Of a stretch of 64,000 bases of DNA, positions 1 through 10,137 are shown one piece after another. The notes beneath the pieces are model-generated. The model saw only the letters and a program-made list of their open reading frames with translations, was not told where the DNA came from and made no database searches. Positions within the stretch are counted from its first letter, which is position 1, and each line of letters begins with the position of its first letter. Both the position numbers and the translations under genes were made by a program. Source of the stretch: Gracilaria domingensis (Eukaryota; Rhodophyta; Florideophyceae; Gracilariales; Gracilariaceae); contig VCMS01000001.1 in the NCBI GenBank assembly GCA_022539475.1, forward strand, positions 372,001 to 436,000, written 5' to 3'.

Positions 1-400
1 GGATTGCAGCTTTCGACGGAGTCCCAAATAGCTGTTCCAATTGATTATGCGGAGGTTTCAAGAAGAGTAAACAAACGAAGTACAGGGCAGCTTCTTATTA
101 CATCGTTACCTTCAGAGCTTGCAAACGTACCTTCTCTTCATGAGGCTGAAGTGGCATTGGCACAACTCTTCGTAGGATATTCACCAATACTACATCCTTT
201 GGGCACGCATATTCAAGAGAAAAGACTTGTGCGCACTTGCCGCCCGGGAGCTGAATACTGTTGAGCATTATATTTTGAGGTGCCCAAACCGAAATATGTC
301 GAGACGCTTCTTTCTTTTCTCCGTTACGCGAACGCCAGGCTCTAGCTCTTGGTGAGATTATTCGAAAGTGGCCCGAGAAGGTGCTGGAAAAGAAGAAGAA
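1..400 (+). mobile_element. non-LTR retroelement relic, copy 1 (3' end)
   Basis: Decayed, frame-broken coding remnant that continues beyond the left edge. The frame at the start carries a segment (IPIDYAEV) that recurs in the other relics at about 470 and 37,850. A second frame around 240-300 reads C-A-A-R-E then EHYILRCP followed by SRR. That is the Cys/His knuckle spacing seen after the RNase H domain in non-LTR retrotransposons. It ends with an EIIRKWPEKV segment near 350-385 that matches the tails of the other copies. Stops interrupt every frame, so it is not functional. Family assignment rests on motif resemblance only. Confidence 0.55.
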
Positions 401-439
401 GGAGAGAAGAGTCGGCAACCTCACAAAAAGCGGCTTACA

Positions 440-847
440 TGTACCACTGCTTCGTCAGTCTGAAGTACCAATGGATTACGCAGACGTCAGGGCAATTTTC
501 AAGCTCCAGTCGAAGAGCAAAACAATTGCAGGGCAGTATGCAGAAAACATTGCTGATGTCAGACAACGCGTTGTTCAGCACGAGTTGTGCTGGTGCAGTT
601 TTGCGCAGAACACGTGCCTACACTTCATTCCGTGGCGTCTTACTTAGAACACTGCCAATTGAAGTGTAACTCTGGAGCAGAAGTCAAGAAAGATGCCGAC
701 CATGTTCTTTTTCGATGTCCGCTCACAAGCGTGTCCCGGCGAAATGAGCTCCCCACGGCAAAAGAGCGAGAAGACAAATGTCTGATAGATATGATTAAGC
801 ATGACCCGTCAAGTTTTTGGCCTTCCATAAGAGAGAAATACGTATAG
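440..847 (+). mobile_element. non-LTR retroelement relic, copy 2 (3' end)
   Basis: Tandem second copy. About 465-640 encodes VPMDYADVRAIFKLQSKSK, parallel to PVDYVDVRAVLKCKAKSKS in the 37.3-38.0 kb relic. About 640-847 encodes a knuckle-like segment (C-x3-C, then DADHVLFRCP and SRRNEL) and terminates after DMIKHDPSSFWP at a TAG. The two halves lie in different frames, so at least one frameshift separates them. Two adjacent 3' ends suggest tandem insertion or insertion into a pre-existing copy. Confidence 0.55.
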
Positions 848-904
848 ATTTAGCGTAGATCTTCTGCTTCTTCGCAATGAGGAGTTGCAGAATATACTAA
901 AGAA

Positions 905-910
<6 letters not shown>

Positions 911-958
<48 letters not shown>
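911..958 (+). repeat. (GA)n microsatellite
   Basis: About 24 uninterrupted GA units, directly visible, just downstream of the second retroelement relic. Confidence 0.95.
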
Positions 959-960
<2 letters not shown>

Positions 961-1774
961 TTCAAAATAAAGAAGATCTTCAAGAGCTGTGGCTAACCCC
1001 GATAATGATAGACGATCAAGTATTTCGTTCTCGCGTCTTCTGACGTACGGCGTTCGCAGCGGCTCAAAAGGGCGAAGTAGTGGGCACTGACCCATCCGCA
1101 GCTTTTCTGCCACGGCGTGGTCTGCCTTTACTTTGCGAACGCGAAACGCCAGCGTTTTATGCACTTGTCGTCTCGGGGGTCTTCGCGACCCTCTAGCTGT
1201 TCCCTTCTTCTTCTTCTTCTTTAGTATGGTCTGCAACTTAGCTGTTCCCACTATTGCGCAGTGTCTTCGACAGCGAACTACTGTCTTTGCCGTGCTACAA
1301 GCCGACTGGGGCTGTTTCGTACTCTCGTAATCGACTTCGTCACCGTCTAACGTGCTGTTCTTGGATCATGATGATGAATGATTAAACAGCTCAATGTCTC
1401 AAGAGGCCCGACAAGACACACGAGCACAGTGTGCGCCGACACCACAACGCATCGCAAATTTGCTACAAGAAAAACTTCTACGCTTGGTATAAGAATACTG
1501 CTTAGCTTTTCTAACGGTGCTGTTAAACGTTTGCCTGCTGCGCTTTGCTTTTTGAGTGTCTCCTCTCAGAACCAGGGTGCTCAAAGCTGCCAATGAAGCG
1601 ATTAAGTTGCAATCGACAGGCCGATCGGGATTCCAAAGAAGGCCCAAGACGCCAACGGAAATATTCGCGTGGCCATGGAGTCTTTTGAGATTCTTCGAGC
1701 TCCGAGAACATGTGAGCTTACGTTTGTGGCAGTTACGCACTCAGTTTCTACAAGAACGACAACCACTGTTCAAT

Positions 1775-1793
1775 TACTAATTGACAATTAGTA
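1775..1793. repeat. perfect odd-centred palindrome, 9-bp arms
   Basis: Arm TACTAATTG, single A at 1784, then its exact reverse complement. It overlaps a second palindrome (TCAATTA, C, TAATTGA at 1770-1784). One of a dispersed intergenic family described in the findings. Confidence 0.9.
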
Positions 1794-2693
1794 TGCAATA
1801 TGCACCATGCAAGCCTTATCCCTGGATGCATGCACACGTTAGCGACTTAAAAGAAAAGCGGTATCGTTATAAACTTCCCTCAGGAATACTAACTGAGCTC
1901 ATCGAAGCGCATAACATTGTTGAGCAAATATCCACGCAATTTCAATAGAGACCCACATTGCAGAAGTACGAAGGTACCTTTGGTACCAGAGGGAGTGGTT
2001 AAGCTGTAAGAAGTTCACACTAAGTGCACTTGTATAATTTAGTTTGAAAAGGAGACTAGGAAATAGGAAGTATAATTGGGCGCTGTCCTTATCAATAAAG
2101 TCAGTTGCTCTGCAACGAAGACAAGGACAGCGCATGCCCAAATGCCACAAATATCTAAATGCTCTATTACGTCTCCCCCCCCCGCACGATGACTTGAACA
2201 ATCATATGGCAAAATGATGATTCCTCTTCGGAAATTCCCAACCCTCGTGAAGGTTCTCGAAGGTAATGTAATAGACGGCTACCATGATGGAGCGGTTACC
2301 ATTTACACCGGTCTAAACTCATAGTTTTCCGTTCTTCGTGGTAATCAGCTCGAGATGATTGATTATAGCCGTAGCTCAAATCGGAGCGGTATGGATCACT
2401 GAGATAAAGAATTTGGTCTTTTGCTTGCCAGACTCGGGATAAAATGTATTGTCATGTTTCCATTGCACGTCCAATCGTTTGTGAGGTAAAAAGAATATAC
2501 CATCCTGTATTCGTGATTAAGCAGGTTGGGTAAGTCAGGGGCGATATGTTTCTTGACGTAGATAGGTCCTTGTTCGTGCGTTACGGTATCAACCGTTGGA
2601 GTGCTTCGCATCAAAAGACTCAGACGTCTTTTCCAAACATTCTTGTGAAGACCGCATGTCGCAAATGGTACCGTCGGTACATTCCAACACGCC

Positions 2694-3803
2694 TCACTGA
2701 ATCGCGTTCAAGGTGGTAGTCAAAGATTGAATGGGAACAAACAATGGATCATTTGGTAGCATAGACTGGTCAGAGTCGCCGGATGTAGAGGTCTTCCTCT
2801 CCTCCATATCGTATGGAGTTGGCTCCACAGTAGTATCATCAGCGTCCTCTGCAAGCGCTTGTGGGCTCTCAGAAGTGAAGGCGATATTCAACGTCATTGC
2901 TGACGACGACACCTTTGGGTCGGCGTTCTGCGGTTGATTCGAAGCAGGTAGCAAACACTCATCCTCAGGATAAGACTCAGTTTCAGTGGCAGATGGTTCA
3001 GTAGAGACCGGAGCAGCTTGCGGACGAGGGGTGAGGGCATGACCAAGGTTGGTGCGGTTCACTCTGTTAAACATGTGTGCCATGGCCAAGCTGTAATGGT
3101 TGTAGAGCGGCTGTTGCACAGCGTCTTCGTCTTCGTCATCGTCATCGTCGTCATCACTGTGCGGCAGTTGAGCTGGTTTGACGTACGGGAAGACTGAAGA
3201 GTAGGGAGCCATGCTGTACACGGCTTCCTGGCTAACTCGCCGCCAATAATCGGCAGCCAATGCAGCAGCGGAGTGATACAAATTGTGCGTAAGGGTATAC
3301 GGGGTGATCTGGTTGTAGCTGGGAGGTGCAAAAGGGGGCGACGTCAAAAGCTCCGGCGTAACTGAGGGCATTTCGGAGAGCGACACGGTGGGAGTGGGCG
3401 ACTGAGTGGAGAGCGGCGGGGAAGCAGGCTGCTCAGCGGACTCGGCATCGTCTACGGGCGAGTCGACAGCAAGGAGCGGAGTAGAAGCACAACTATTGGT
3501 GTCCAGCGGGTGCGATTGCTCGACGGAGGGGGTGCTGGGAGGGTCTGCAGCGGGGGCCTTCTCACCGGCCAGAGCGGCAGCACGAACGGGCGAGGTGAGA
3601 TTACGCCACTTGTCCTTCAGATCGACGGAGGTCCTGACGCCGTTGAAGACGGGCGAGTGACGCAGAATACGCGCCCACTTGCCGACACCATACGTGCGCA
3701 CGCCAGCAAGAAGCGCGTCCACCTCGCGCGTGGACCAGCGGACGGTCTTGCGGCGCGTGGAGGCGCGCGCCCTCTTGCGCGAGCGCGTGGGCTTGGCGTG
3801 CAT
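2694..3803 (-). CDS. Myb/SANT telobox-type DNA-binding protein
   Basis: Predicted nuclear DNA-binding protein of 369 residues. The start at 3803 is chosen because it begins the basic leader MHAKPTRSRKRARAS; the open frame extends upstream only through a proline/arginine low-complexity stretch. A single Myb repeat at about residues 18-70 contains KTVRWSTREVDALLAG and ends with VDLKDKWRNL, the VDLKDKWRN signature of plant telomere-repeat-binding (TRF-like/SMH) Myb domains. The rest is disordered, Ser/Pro/Thr-rich, with an acidic run DDDDDDDEDED near the middle. No coiled coil or second repeat was seen. It may bind telomeric repeats or act as a promoter factor; the sequence does not decide this. 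The CDS is GC-rich at its 5' end and near average at its 3' end. Confidence 0.8.
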   Translation of the reverse strand: MHAKPTRSRKRARASTRRKTVRWSTREVDALLAGVRTYGVGKWARILRHSPVFNGVRTSVDLKDKWRNLTSPVRAAALAGEKAPAADPPSTPSVEQSHPLDTNSCASTPLLAVDSPVDDAESAEQPASPPLSTQSPTPTVSLSEMPSVTPELLTSPPFAPPSYNQITPYTLTHNLYHSAAALAADYWRRVSQEAVYSMAPYSSVFPYVKPAQLPHSDDDDDDDEDEDAVQQPLYNHYSLAMAHMFNRVNRTNLGHALTPRPQAAPVSTEPSATETESYPEDECLLPASNQPQNADPKVSSSAMTLNIAFTSESPQALAEDADDTTVEPTPYDMEERKTSTSGDSDQSMLPNDPLFVPIQSLTTTLNAIQ

Positions 3804-3815
3804 GGCGGCGCGGCG

Positions 3816-3912
3816 GGGGGGGGGGGGGGAAGGGGGAGGGGAGGGGGGAGGGGGGTAGGCGCAGGGGGCGGCGGGGCGCGCGGGCGGAGAGGGGGGGGGG
3901 GGGGGGGGGCGG
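3816..3912 (+). repeat. poly-G / G-tract cluster
   Basis: Long runs of G (up to about 17-19) separated by short A/T/C interruptions, directly upstream of the Myb start codon. On the coding strand of that gene this is a C-rich 5' leader or promoter. The G-rich strand is the template strand and could form G-quadruplexes. Homopolymer lengths here may be unreliable. Confidence 0.85.
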
Positions 3913-4044
3913 ACGAGTGGGCGAGGCGCGACGGAGAAGACGCGGCTGATGGTGCACGAGACGGCGCGCGCGTGATGGCTGATCGTCGGCTGCGATCGTG
4001 CGGACTTCGGGCGGCTGCGGGTCGCGTGCGAAATCTGGGGCAGG

Positions 4045-4050
4045 ATATAT
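4045..4050 (-). promoter_or_regulatory. TATA-like element for the Myb gene
   Basis: ATATAT in an otherwise GC-rich sequence, about 240 bp upstream of the proposed Myb start on the minus strand. Position and isolation suggest a TATA box, but no transcript evidence is available. Confidence 0.3.
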
Positions 4051-4595
4051 CTCGCGGCGGCTGGTGCCAATGCGCAGTGCACACGTGCGCACGTCACAAA
4101 TATCCGGCAAGAATTGGCGCCTGAGTTCATTCCGCTCCACTGGCTCCGGAGCTCGCGCGCCAAATCGTATCTCAGTGCGCCGCCGCGCCGCAATTTCATC
4201 CGCCGCGCGGTAATTAGCGCGCGCGCGCCGCGCGCTGCTGCTGCCAACGTCGCACCATTTGGCGGTTGGCGCATGTTGTGCGCACGTCGCGGAGGCGCAT
4301 GTTGGGGCGTTTCCCCTTCCGCACGCGCCCACCCGCGCGTGACGTCGACCCCGCGCCCATCGCCGCCAGCTCCTCAGCGCGCTCAATTCATGCCCAATTC
4401 ACCCCCCACGCCCGCTTCCCAGCCAGCCCAAGCTTCATCCACCAGCTACTATGGCCACCAGCTGCTATGGCCTTTGCAACCCCGCCCTCCCGCCGTGCGC
4501 ACACATCGTCCAACTCCCCCCCCTCCCCCATTCGGCCGTAGAGCTCGACTCATCCGTTCACCCCACACACCAATCCGCCGCTTCCCCAACACAGC

Positions 4596-5823
4596 ATGTC
4601 GTCCACCCCAATGTCGAAGAAGCCGCCGCTGCCGGACCCAATCCCTGTTCGCTCCGTCTATCCGTACGGACGACCAACAACCGAGGAGTATGCGCACATG
4701 TTCAACAACTACGCCGGCGGCGTGAATCCACTTGGATACATGGGTCATGAGTTCGCTCCGGATGGCTCATACGGGTATCGCCCCCCGAGTCGCCCAACGA
4801 AGCCCTTGCGTAAGCCCACACGCAATCTGCCCCCACAGCCCAAACCAGCCAGCTTTGATGTCGGCTTCGATGACGAGGCCGTCTTGAGCATGCCCATTCC
4901 CGAACATATGCGCAATCAAAACCAGCGCCCCGCGCCGGAATCTCAGCCTCGTGACGACTCCTGCTGTCCGCTTATCACCAAATCTTCAGGAGCTATTCCC
5001 TTGCCGTGGGCATGTGTGACTCAAAGCACTATTCTCAACCGATACGTGTTCGTCACCTGGCGGCTTGTTCTTCTCGCTCTATCCTTGACTGCGCTCGTTC
5101 TTTCCTTCGTGTATGGTGTCACTACCTCATCTTTGATCGTTTCCTGCGCCTTCACCGTGGCTGTCATGAAGGACATTTCGGTTTCGTTCGCGTTGCTCTC
5201 GTTCTACGTCAAAAGACGCCCTCTGTGGAAAGAAAACGACGTGCTATGGTAAGTCATCATCCAGCTACCACATCGTGCCTTTTTTTTTTTTGACAGTCAT
5301 GCTGACCGCATCTGCAGGGTCATTGGAACCATGTTTCAGATAGCAGCTCATGTCACTCTGGCTGCGCCAATCGTGCTCTTCAACAACTACTTGTTTGCCA
5401 GCTCGACAGAATCGGTTGAACAGTATATCAGGTCCCCAAGCGCTTACTTTCTCGGCGTGCAATTTTTTGTTGTCCTGCTTGACATCCTGTTTACGCCTTT
5501 GCCTCCCAGGCTTTACGGTGTGTTGATCGGGTCCCTCGTTATAGGTTTGTCTGGCGTTTTTTCAGGTAAGTGTTCACGGCAGGTATATTCATCAATAGAT
5601 CAAGTTTCTGACCACGTTTTCAGTCACGGAGGCTGCTGCTTCCAGGTTGTTCATTGCACTCGGCATTCTTGCTGCCAGCAGCGTGGGCTTAGGCCTAATC
5701 TTGCATCTTGGAATTTCAGCCGTTTACTTCTACTTACACGCCCCGCGGCTGACTCGAATGCTCACCTCTTCCAAGGCCAAAGAATCAAACAGTGACACAT
5801 TCTCGGGTTTTGGGTATTCGTGA
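4596..5823 (+). CDS. multipass membrane protein, 3 exons, unknown function
   Basis: Three exons: 4596-5248, 5318-5565 and 5624-5823, encoding 366 residues. Both introns have GTAAGT donors and CAG acceptors (69 and 58 nt) and splicing keeps the frame exactly. The first 120 residues are Pro-rich and polar, with motifs such as PYGRPTTEEY and NPLGYMG. This is followed by about five or six hydrophobic segments (beginning RYVFVTWRLVLLALSLT) and a short Lys/Ser-rich tail. The N-terminal Pro/Tyr-rich cytosolic tail plus a membrane core recalls secretory carrier membrane proteins in architecture, but I do not see their NPF repeats or the conserved core, so the family is left open. The leader upstream (4,370-4,595) is strikingly C/T-rich, as expected of a 5' UTR. 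Confidence 0.75.
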
Positions 5824-6127
5824 ACCTCTTGACGTTCCAGGAATTTAAACCTGTTTCACCACCTGTTTTGGTCTCAGCTGTGAGACATTAAATATGCTAC
5901 ATTGATGGTAGTAGCACAATTCTTATAATTAGCTTTCCTGCATCGTTTGAAACGAATACTATTCTGAGAGGTACTTGTGAACAGAAACTTTCCATTCTTC
6001 TTTTGCATAGAGCCTAGATACGAGATTCGGACTGGTGTGGTAGCAGTCGTTTCACATAGGGAAATTAAAATCTCGAACTCCCAATTCTGTTCATGGAACA
6101 CTTTTAGGAGAAAAGCTTTTTAACTTG

Positions 6128-7270
6128 TCATGTCTCTGACTGATCGCGAACCGGCAGTTTCGAATTTGCCACCTCCAAGAGGTCCCATGCATGCTTTTTC
6201 GGTTGAGACAACCTTGGCTTTTTAGCCCCTGGCTCAGTTGTTGCTGAGATTTGTCGCTTGGTAGCTTTTTCGCTGGAGCCCTCATTCGCGGAGGGTAACA
6301 ACTGTGTAGCATCTGTGCTCTGCTGATGTTGGCGCTTTCGATTTCCCCTGCCCCAATTGACGAATATATTAGTACCATTCACGAGGTGCTTCCCGTACAT
6401 GGTATCAATCGCTTGCTCCGCAGCTTTGCGAGATTCAAATTCAGCAAACGCAAAACTTTTCTCGCTGACCATAGAGATGCTTGAGAGTCCTTTGCATTCC
6501 GCGAACAAAAGTTTCAAATCGCTTTCTGTGATAGCCGCATTGAGTCCGCCAATAAAAAGTGTCTGTATCGTAGGATCATCTGGAGGCGTTGGCCCTTGCG
6601 CGCCACTCCTTCGCCCACTGACTGAAACTCCTAGTTTGCGGAATATTTTGGATGCGACCGGATCATTTACGCCATAGTATCTGTCTCGCAAATTTTGCTC
6701 TTCCATGGCTTCGTCGGCGTCATCCTCGACGTCCTTCGGCTTCTCGTGGCGATAGGGGCAGTACAAACCTCTTGTGCAAGCGCCCTTCAAAAAGAAGGAG
6801 CATATTCTCGAACGGTTCCTTTCATAACGCGGTGTAATACGCTTTGCTCGTTCAGCAATGTCGTTCACCTTTGGGGCAGTATAGACGGCATCCACTTGGC
6901 CGCTTGCAATCGCTCGTTCAGATTGTGCGGCGGCGTATTCCCTGGTGCCGTCACTCTTCGGAACCAGGGCTCTCTGACGATCTCCGGCTGCCATGGACGC
7001 ATCTCTAACCTGAACAGGAAGGCCATATTCAAGGTCCAGCAAACAGGTCTGACAGACGTTCTTTGCTCTGGCGCAGGTTTGACATATTTCTGTCTTTTTG
7101 GGCCGTGTGCGCTGTCCGGCCGGTCGCCATCGAAACGACGTGAACGGGCGCTCGCAGACTTTGCACGCTGAACCCCATGGTTGCTTTTGCATGCGCACGT
7201 ACGGGTTGGGGCCCAGGCATGTCTCGCAGAGTATGGGAAAGTCGTCTCCTTTTGGATTGTTAGCAGACAT
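6128..7270 (-). CDS. RBM22: pre-mRNA splicing factor RBM22/ECM2 (SLT11)
   Basis: 380 residues. The start at 7270 is chosen because DFPILCETCLGPNPYVRM aligns at the expected distance from the N-terminus of RBM22/Slt11. An N-terminal Zn-ribbon region (about 12-80) has paired CxxC motifs, including CETC, CKVC, CQTC and CQTCLLDLEYGLP. A CCCH zinc finger follows (about 155-180, C-x7-C-x5-C-x3-H within CSFFLKGACTRGLYCPYRH). An RRM lies at about 230-305 (RNP2 TLFIGGL, RNP1-like SFAFAEF). In yeast and human this protein contacts U6 snRNA and the intron in the activated NineTeen-related spliceosome. No intron is needed here. It shares a 482-bp divergent promoter region with the eL15 gene. The C-terminal 75 residues are basic and variable, as in the family. 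Confidence 0.95.
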   Translation of the reverse strand: MSANNPKGDDFPILCETCLGPNPYVRMQKQPWGSACKVCERPFTSFRWRPAGQRTRPKKTEICQTCARAKNVCQTCLLDLEYGLPVQVRDASMAAGDRQRALVPKSDGTREYAAAQSERAIASGQVDAVYTAPKVNDIAERAKRITPRYERNRSRICSFFLKGACTRGLYCPYRHEKPKDVEDDADEAMEEQNLRDRYYGVNDPVASKIFRKLGVSVSGRRSGAQGPTPPDDPTIQTLFIGGLNAAITESDLKLLFAECKGLSSISMVSEKSFAFAEFESRKAAEQAIDTMYGKHLVNGTNIFVNWGRGNRKRQHQQSTDATQLLPSANEGSSEKATKRQISATTEPGAKKPRLSQPKKHAWDLLEVANSKLPVRDQSET

Positions 7271-7752
7271 TTGTGGCTTTGCACCGATGGAAGAACAGTG
7301 TTTGTTAAGCGGGCAGAAACGGAATTTGGTTTGCAAGAGGAAGGGAAGCGTGGCTTGAAGTTGTTTTTCGAAACAAGACATGCATCTTGCGAACGGTGGT
7401 GCTAGTCGTGTGATGATCACACACAAAGAGCACCATTTGGTTCGCACACACGTGCAATCAATTAAAAAGTTGTGGTGGTACAATAGGCAAAAGGCTCGAA
7501 AAATTAAGCGTAATCGAGCGTACAACAATTTGAATTACGATGGTTCCGGGTCAATTTGGCAAGAACGCAATTGTTGTGGTGGTCGCCGACGGCGTCGGTC
7601 GGCGTCGGTCGGCGTTGTGTAGAGTTACGCAGCGGATCGCATCGGTTGACACAGCCGTCTCACCGTCGCTCGACACCAAAACTGCCGACGCATTGGTTGC
7701 GGATCATTGAGCTTGCTAGTGCCGGTGCGGGCTTGTGTTGGGGGAAAGCAAA
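7271..7752. promoter_or_regulatory. divergent promoter region RBM22 / eL15
   Basis: 482 bp between two divergent starts. It contains a direct repeat of the unit GGCGTCGGTC at about 7590-7616. No clear TATA box was seen. Co-regulation of a splicing factor and a ribosomal protein is possible but only inferred from layout. Confidence 0.4.
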
Positions 7753-7995
7753 ATGGGAGCGTACAAATATCTGGAAGAGTTGTGGCGCCACAAGCAGAGC
7801 GATGTGATGCGCTTCTTGCTGCGCGTTCGCGCGTGGGAGTACCGCCAACTGCCGTCCATTCACCGCGCGTCGAAGCCGACTCGTCCTGAGAAGGCGCGCC
7901 GACTTGGGTACAAGAGCAAGCAGGGCTTTAGCGTCTACAGAGGTACGTAGCGGCTGGTGGTGAGCACGTTGAGCAAGGCGTCTGATTGGCACTAA

Positions 7996-8039
<44 letters not shown>

Positions 8040-8468
8040 GCAGTTCGTATTCGTCGCGGCGGTCGCAAAAGGCCGGTGAAGAAGGGCATTCAGTACGGTA
8101 AGCCCAAGCACCAGGGTATCACCGAGCTCAAGTTCAAGCGAAACAAGCGCTCGGTGGCGGAGGAGCGCGCGGGACGACGCTGCGGAAACCTGCGCGTGCT
8201 CAACTCGTACTGGGTGAACGAGGACTCGGTGTACAAGTACTACGAGGTGATCATGGTGGACCCGAACCACAGTGCGATCCGCAACGACGCCAGAATGAAC
8301 TGGATGGCGAAGGCGACGATGAAGCACCGCGAGCTGCGCGGGCTGACGTCTGCCGGTCGCAAGCATCGCGGGCTGCATGTGCGCGGTCACCGCGCTACGA
8401 AGGCGCGTCCTTCTGTGCGTAGCACATGGAAGAACCACAACACGCTGAGGCTGCTTCGCTACCGCTAA
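7753..8468 (+). CDS. RPL15: 60S ribosomal protein eL15 (RPL15)
   Basis: Two exons, 7753-7942 and 8044-8468, give exactly 204 residues, the usual length of eL15. The N-terminus [20 protein letters not shown], the central [12 protein letters not shown], the [12 protein letters not shown] block and the C-terminal NTLRLLRYR are all conserved. The intron (7943-8043, GTACGT donor, TTGCAG acceptor) is mostly a (GT)19 tract occupying the place of the polypyrimidine tract. Cytosolic large-subunit protein near the exit-tunnel side. Strong GC3 bias compared with genes to the right, consistent with high expression and the GC-rich domain. Confidence 0.97.
8001..8038 (+). repeat. (GT)19 microsatellite inside the eL15 intron
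   Basis: Alternating GT run filling the 3' half of the 101-nt intron, ending two bases before the CAG acceptor. A second (TG)n lies at about 8571-8598 after the stop codon. Confidence 0.95.
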
Positions 8469-9044
8469 GACGGTGGGGGGCGGGGGGGGGGGGGGGCGCT
8501 GCTTTCGCGTGGCAAGGAACGAGAGAGCCTGTCTGGCTGACGACGTTAAAACAAATGTTTTTTTTTCCCCTGTGTGTGTGTGTGTGTGTGTTGTGTGTGA
8601 GCCTTTGAGGTTAGCGCACAAGAGCGCACGAACGGCGCAGTTTGTCCGGACTCGGATTATACAAGCGGCGCATACACAGCGCCGACGCGGGCGGGCGCAA
8701 GAGGCTCGACCCGTTTATAGAACGGCGCGCCGCGCGCGCCAGCGCGTGTGGAGCCGGGTGCCTCGACGCAGTGGACCGCGCGCGCGGCGCCTCGAGACGC
8801 GGCGCGCCCAAAAGAGGCGCGCGGCCGCCGCGCTCTCGCGATAAAGGCGCGGCGCGCCAAAAGCGCGCGAAGACTTGTCCGCCGTGGCCAGCTGTGCTGC
8901 GCGCCGCGCGCGCCGTAGCCGCGCGGCTACCGGCCGCCGCGCGCAAATCTGCCGATCTCCGCCGCGCGCCGATTCAGCTTTGCAGCCGACGACTCGTTCG
9001 CGCCGCCGCGCAGCTTCCCCCCCCCCCCCCCCCCCGCCCACGTC

Positions 9045-10130
9045 ATGCGCTGCGCCATGGCGCGCGCCGCCTTCCTCGCCCCGCTGCCGCTGCCGCTGCC
9101 GCTGCCGCTGCCGCCGCCGCCGCCGCCGCGCGCGCTGCCGCTGCGCGCCGCGCCAGCGCGCGCCGGCCGCGCGCCGCGCCGCCGCGCGCGCCTGCGCGCC
9201 GCGCGCGCGCGGTGGCGCGGCTGCGCGCCGCGCGAGCGGCTGGAGGACGGCGTGACGCTGCCGCCCGCGCATCGCGAGGCGCTGGGCGCGCAGGCGGAGT
9301 GGCTGGCCGAGCAGCTGACGGCGTGGCTCAACGCGGAGTGGCGCCAGTGCGAGCCGCAGCCCATCCACGCGCGCATCGCGGCGCGCGCCGCGCAGGCGTA
9401 CCTGCGGCAGCGGCTGGAGGGCGAGCACGAGCTCATCAGCGTCATGCTGGCCATCGGCGGCGCGCTGGAGGCCATGGACCTGTCGGCCGCGTTCGTGGGC
9501 CCGTGGGCCGTGGCCAACACCGCCGCCGAGCTGCTGCTCGCGCACTGCGCCGGCGAGCGGCTGGCCGCGCGCGCGCCCGTGCGCGGCCCGGGCGCCGTGA
9601 CGTGGGCGGCGCACCAGGCGCGCGCGCGCGAGCGCGCGCGCGAGCGCGAGCGCGAGGCGCGCGGCGGCGGCGGCGGCGGCGCGGCGGAGATGGCGGCGGC
9701 GCCGTCGCTGCTGGACCGCTTCGAGAAGATGAAGTTCCTCAAGGAGGTGCTGGACGGCAGCGCGCCCAAGCACGTGGTGCACGGCGCGGTGGCGGCGGCC
9801 GTGGGCTTCCGCTACGACCGCGAGCGGCGCGCGTGGCGCGGCGGCGACGTGCAGGACGCGCACTTTGCGCAGTTTGGCGACGAGCCGCCCGACGTGCTGG
9901 GCGACGAGCGCAGCGCGCACATGAGCGACACGCTGCTGTACCTGCAGGCGCAGCTGCTGCGCGGCGACGGCGGCGGCGACGGCGGCGACCTCGCCGAGAG
10001 CCTGCACATGATTGTGGAGACGCTGCACGGCGCGGAGATGACGCGCATCCAGAGCGCCGACGCGCACGACCACGCGTTCCGCAAGCGCGTGATCGTGGCC
10101 AAGTGGCTGCACGCGCGCGGCGGCTTCTGA
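9045..10130 (+). CDS. conserved-looking protein with N-terminal presequence, unknown
   Basis: 361 residues. The first 65 residues are Leu/Pro/Ala/Arg-rich without acidic residues (MARAAFLAPLPLPLP from the second ATG at 9057), like an organelle transit peptide. The mature part looks genuinely constrained despite the extreme GC content: WLAEQLTAWLNAEW, a block around AYLRQRLEGEHELISVML, then AAFVGPWAVANTAAELLL, and later LLDRFEKMKFLKEVL. This chosen frame has an organised alternation of hydrophobic and charged residues, unlike the Arg/Ala gibberish of competing frames. A low-complexity RARERER/poly-Gly linker sits in the middle. No family is recognised with confidence; plastid localisation is inferred from the leader only. 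A TATATAA at 10138 follows the stop and belongs to the next gene. Confidence 0.7.
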   Translation: MRCAMARAAFLAPLPLPLPLPLPPPPPPRALPLRAAPARAGRAPRRRARLRAARARWRGCAPRERLEDGVTLPPAHREALGAQAEWLAEQLTAWLNAEWRQCEPQPIHARIAARAAQAYLRQRLEGEHELISVMLAIGGALEAMDLSAAFVGPWAVANTAAELLLAHCAGERLAARAPVRGPGAVTWAAHQARARERAREREREARGGGGGGAAEMAAAPSLLDRFEKMKFLKEVLDGSAPKHVVHGAVAAAVGFRYDRERRAWRGGDVQDAHFAQFGDEPPDVLGDERSAHMSDTLLYLQAQLLRGDGGGDGGDLAESLHMIVETLHGAEMTRIQSADAHDHAFRKRVIVAKWLHARGGF

Positions 10131-10137
10131 GCGCGAG

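Larger units (their letters stand above)
848..2693. other. gene-free region with repeats
   Basis: No convincing gene. It holds a (GA)n tract at 911-958. A minus-strand stretch at about 980-1140 loosely resembles the retroelement tail (RRENEILDRLS). An overlapping pair of odd palindromes lies near 1770-1793. The short open frames here lack recognisable domains. Those on the minus strand around 1,899-2,614 were examined and nothing was recognised. Confidence 0.5.
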
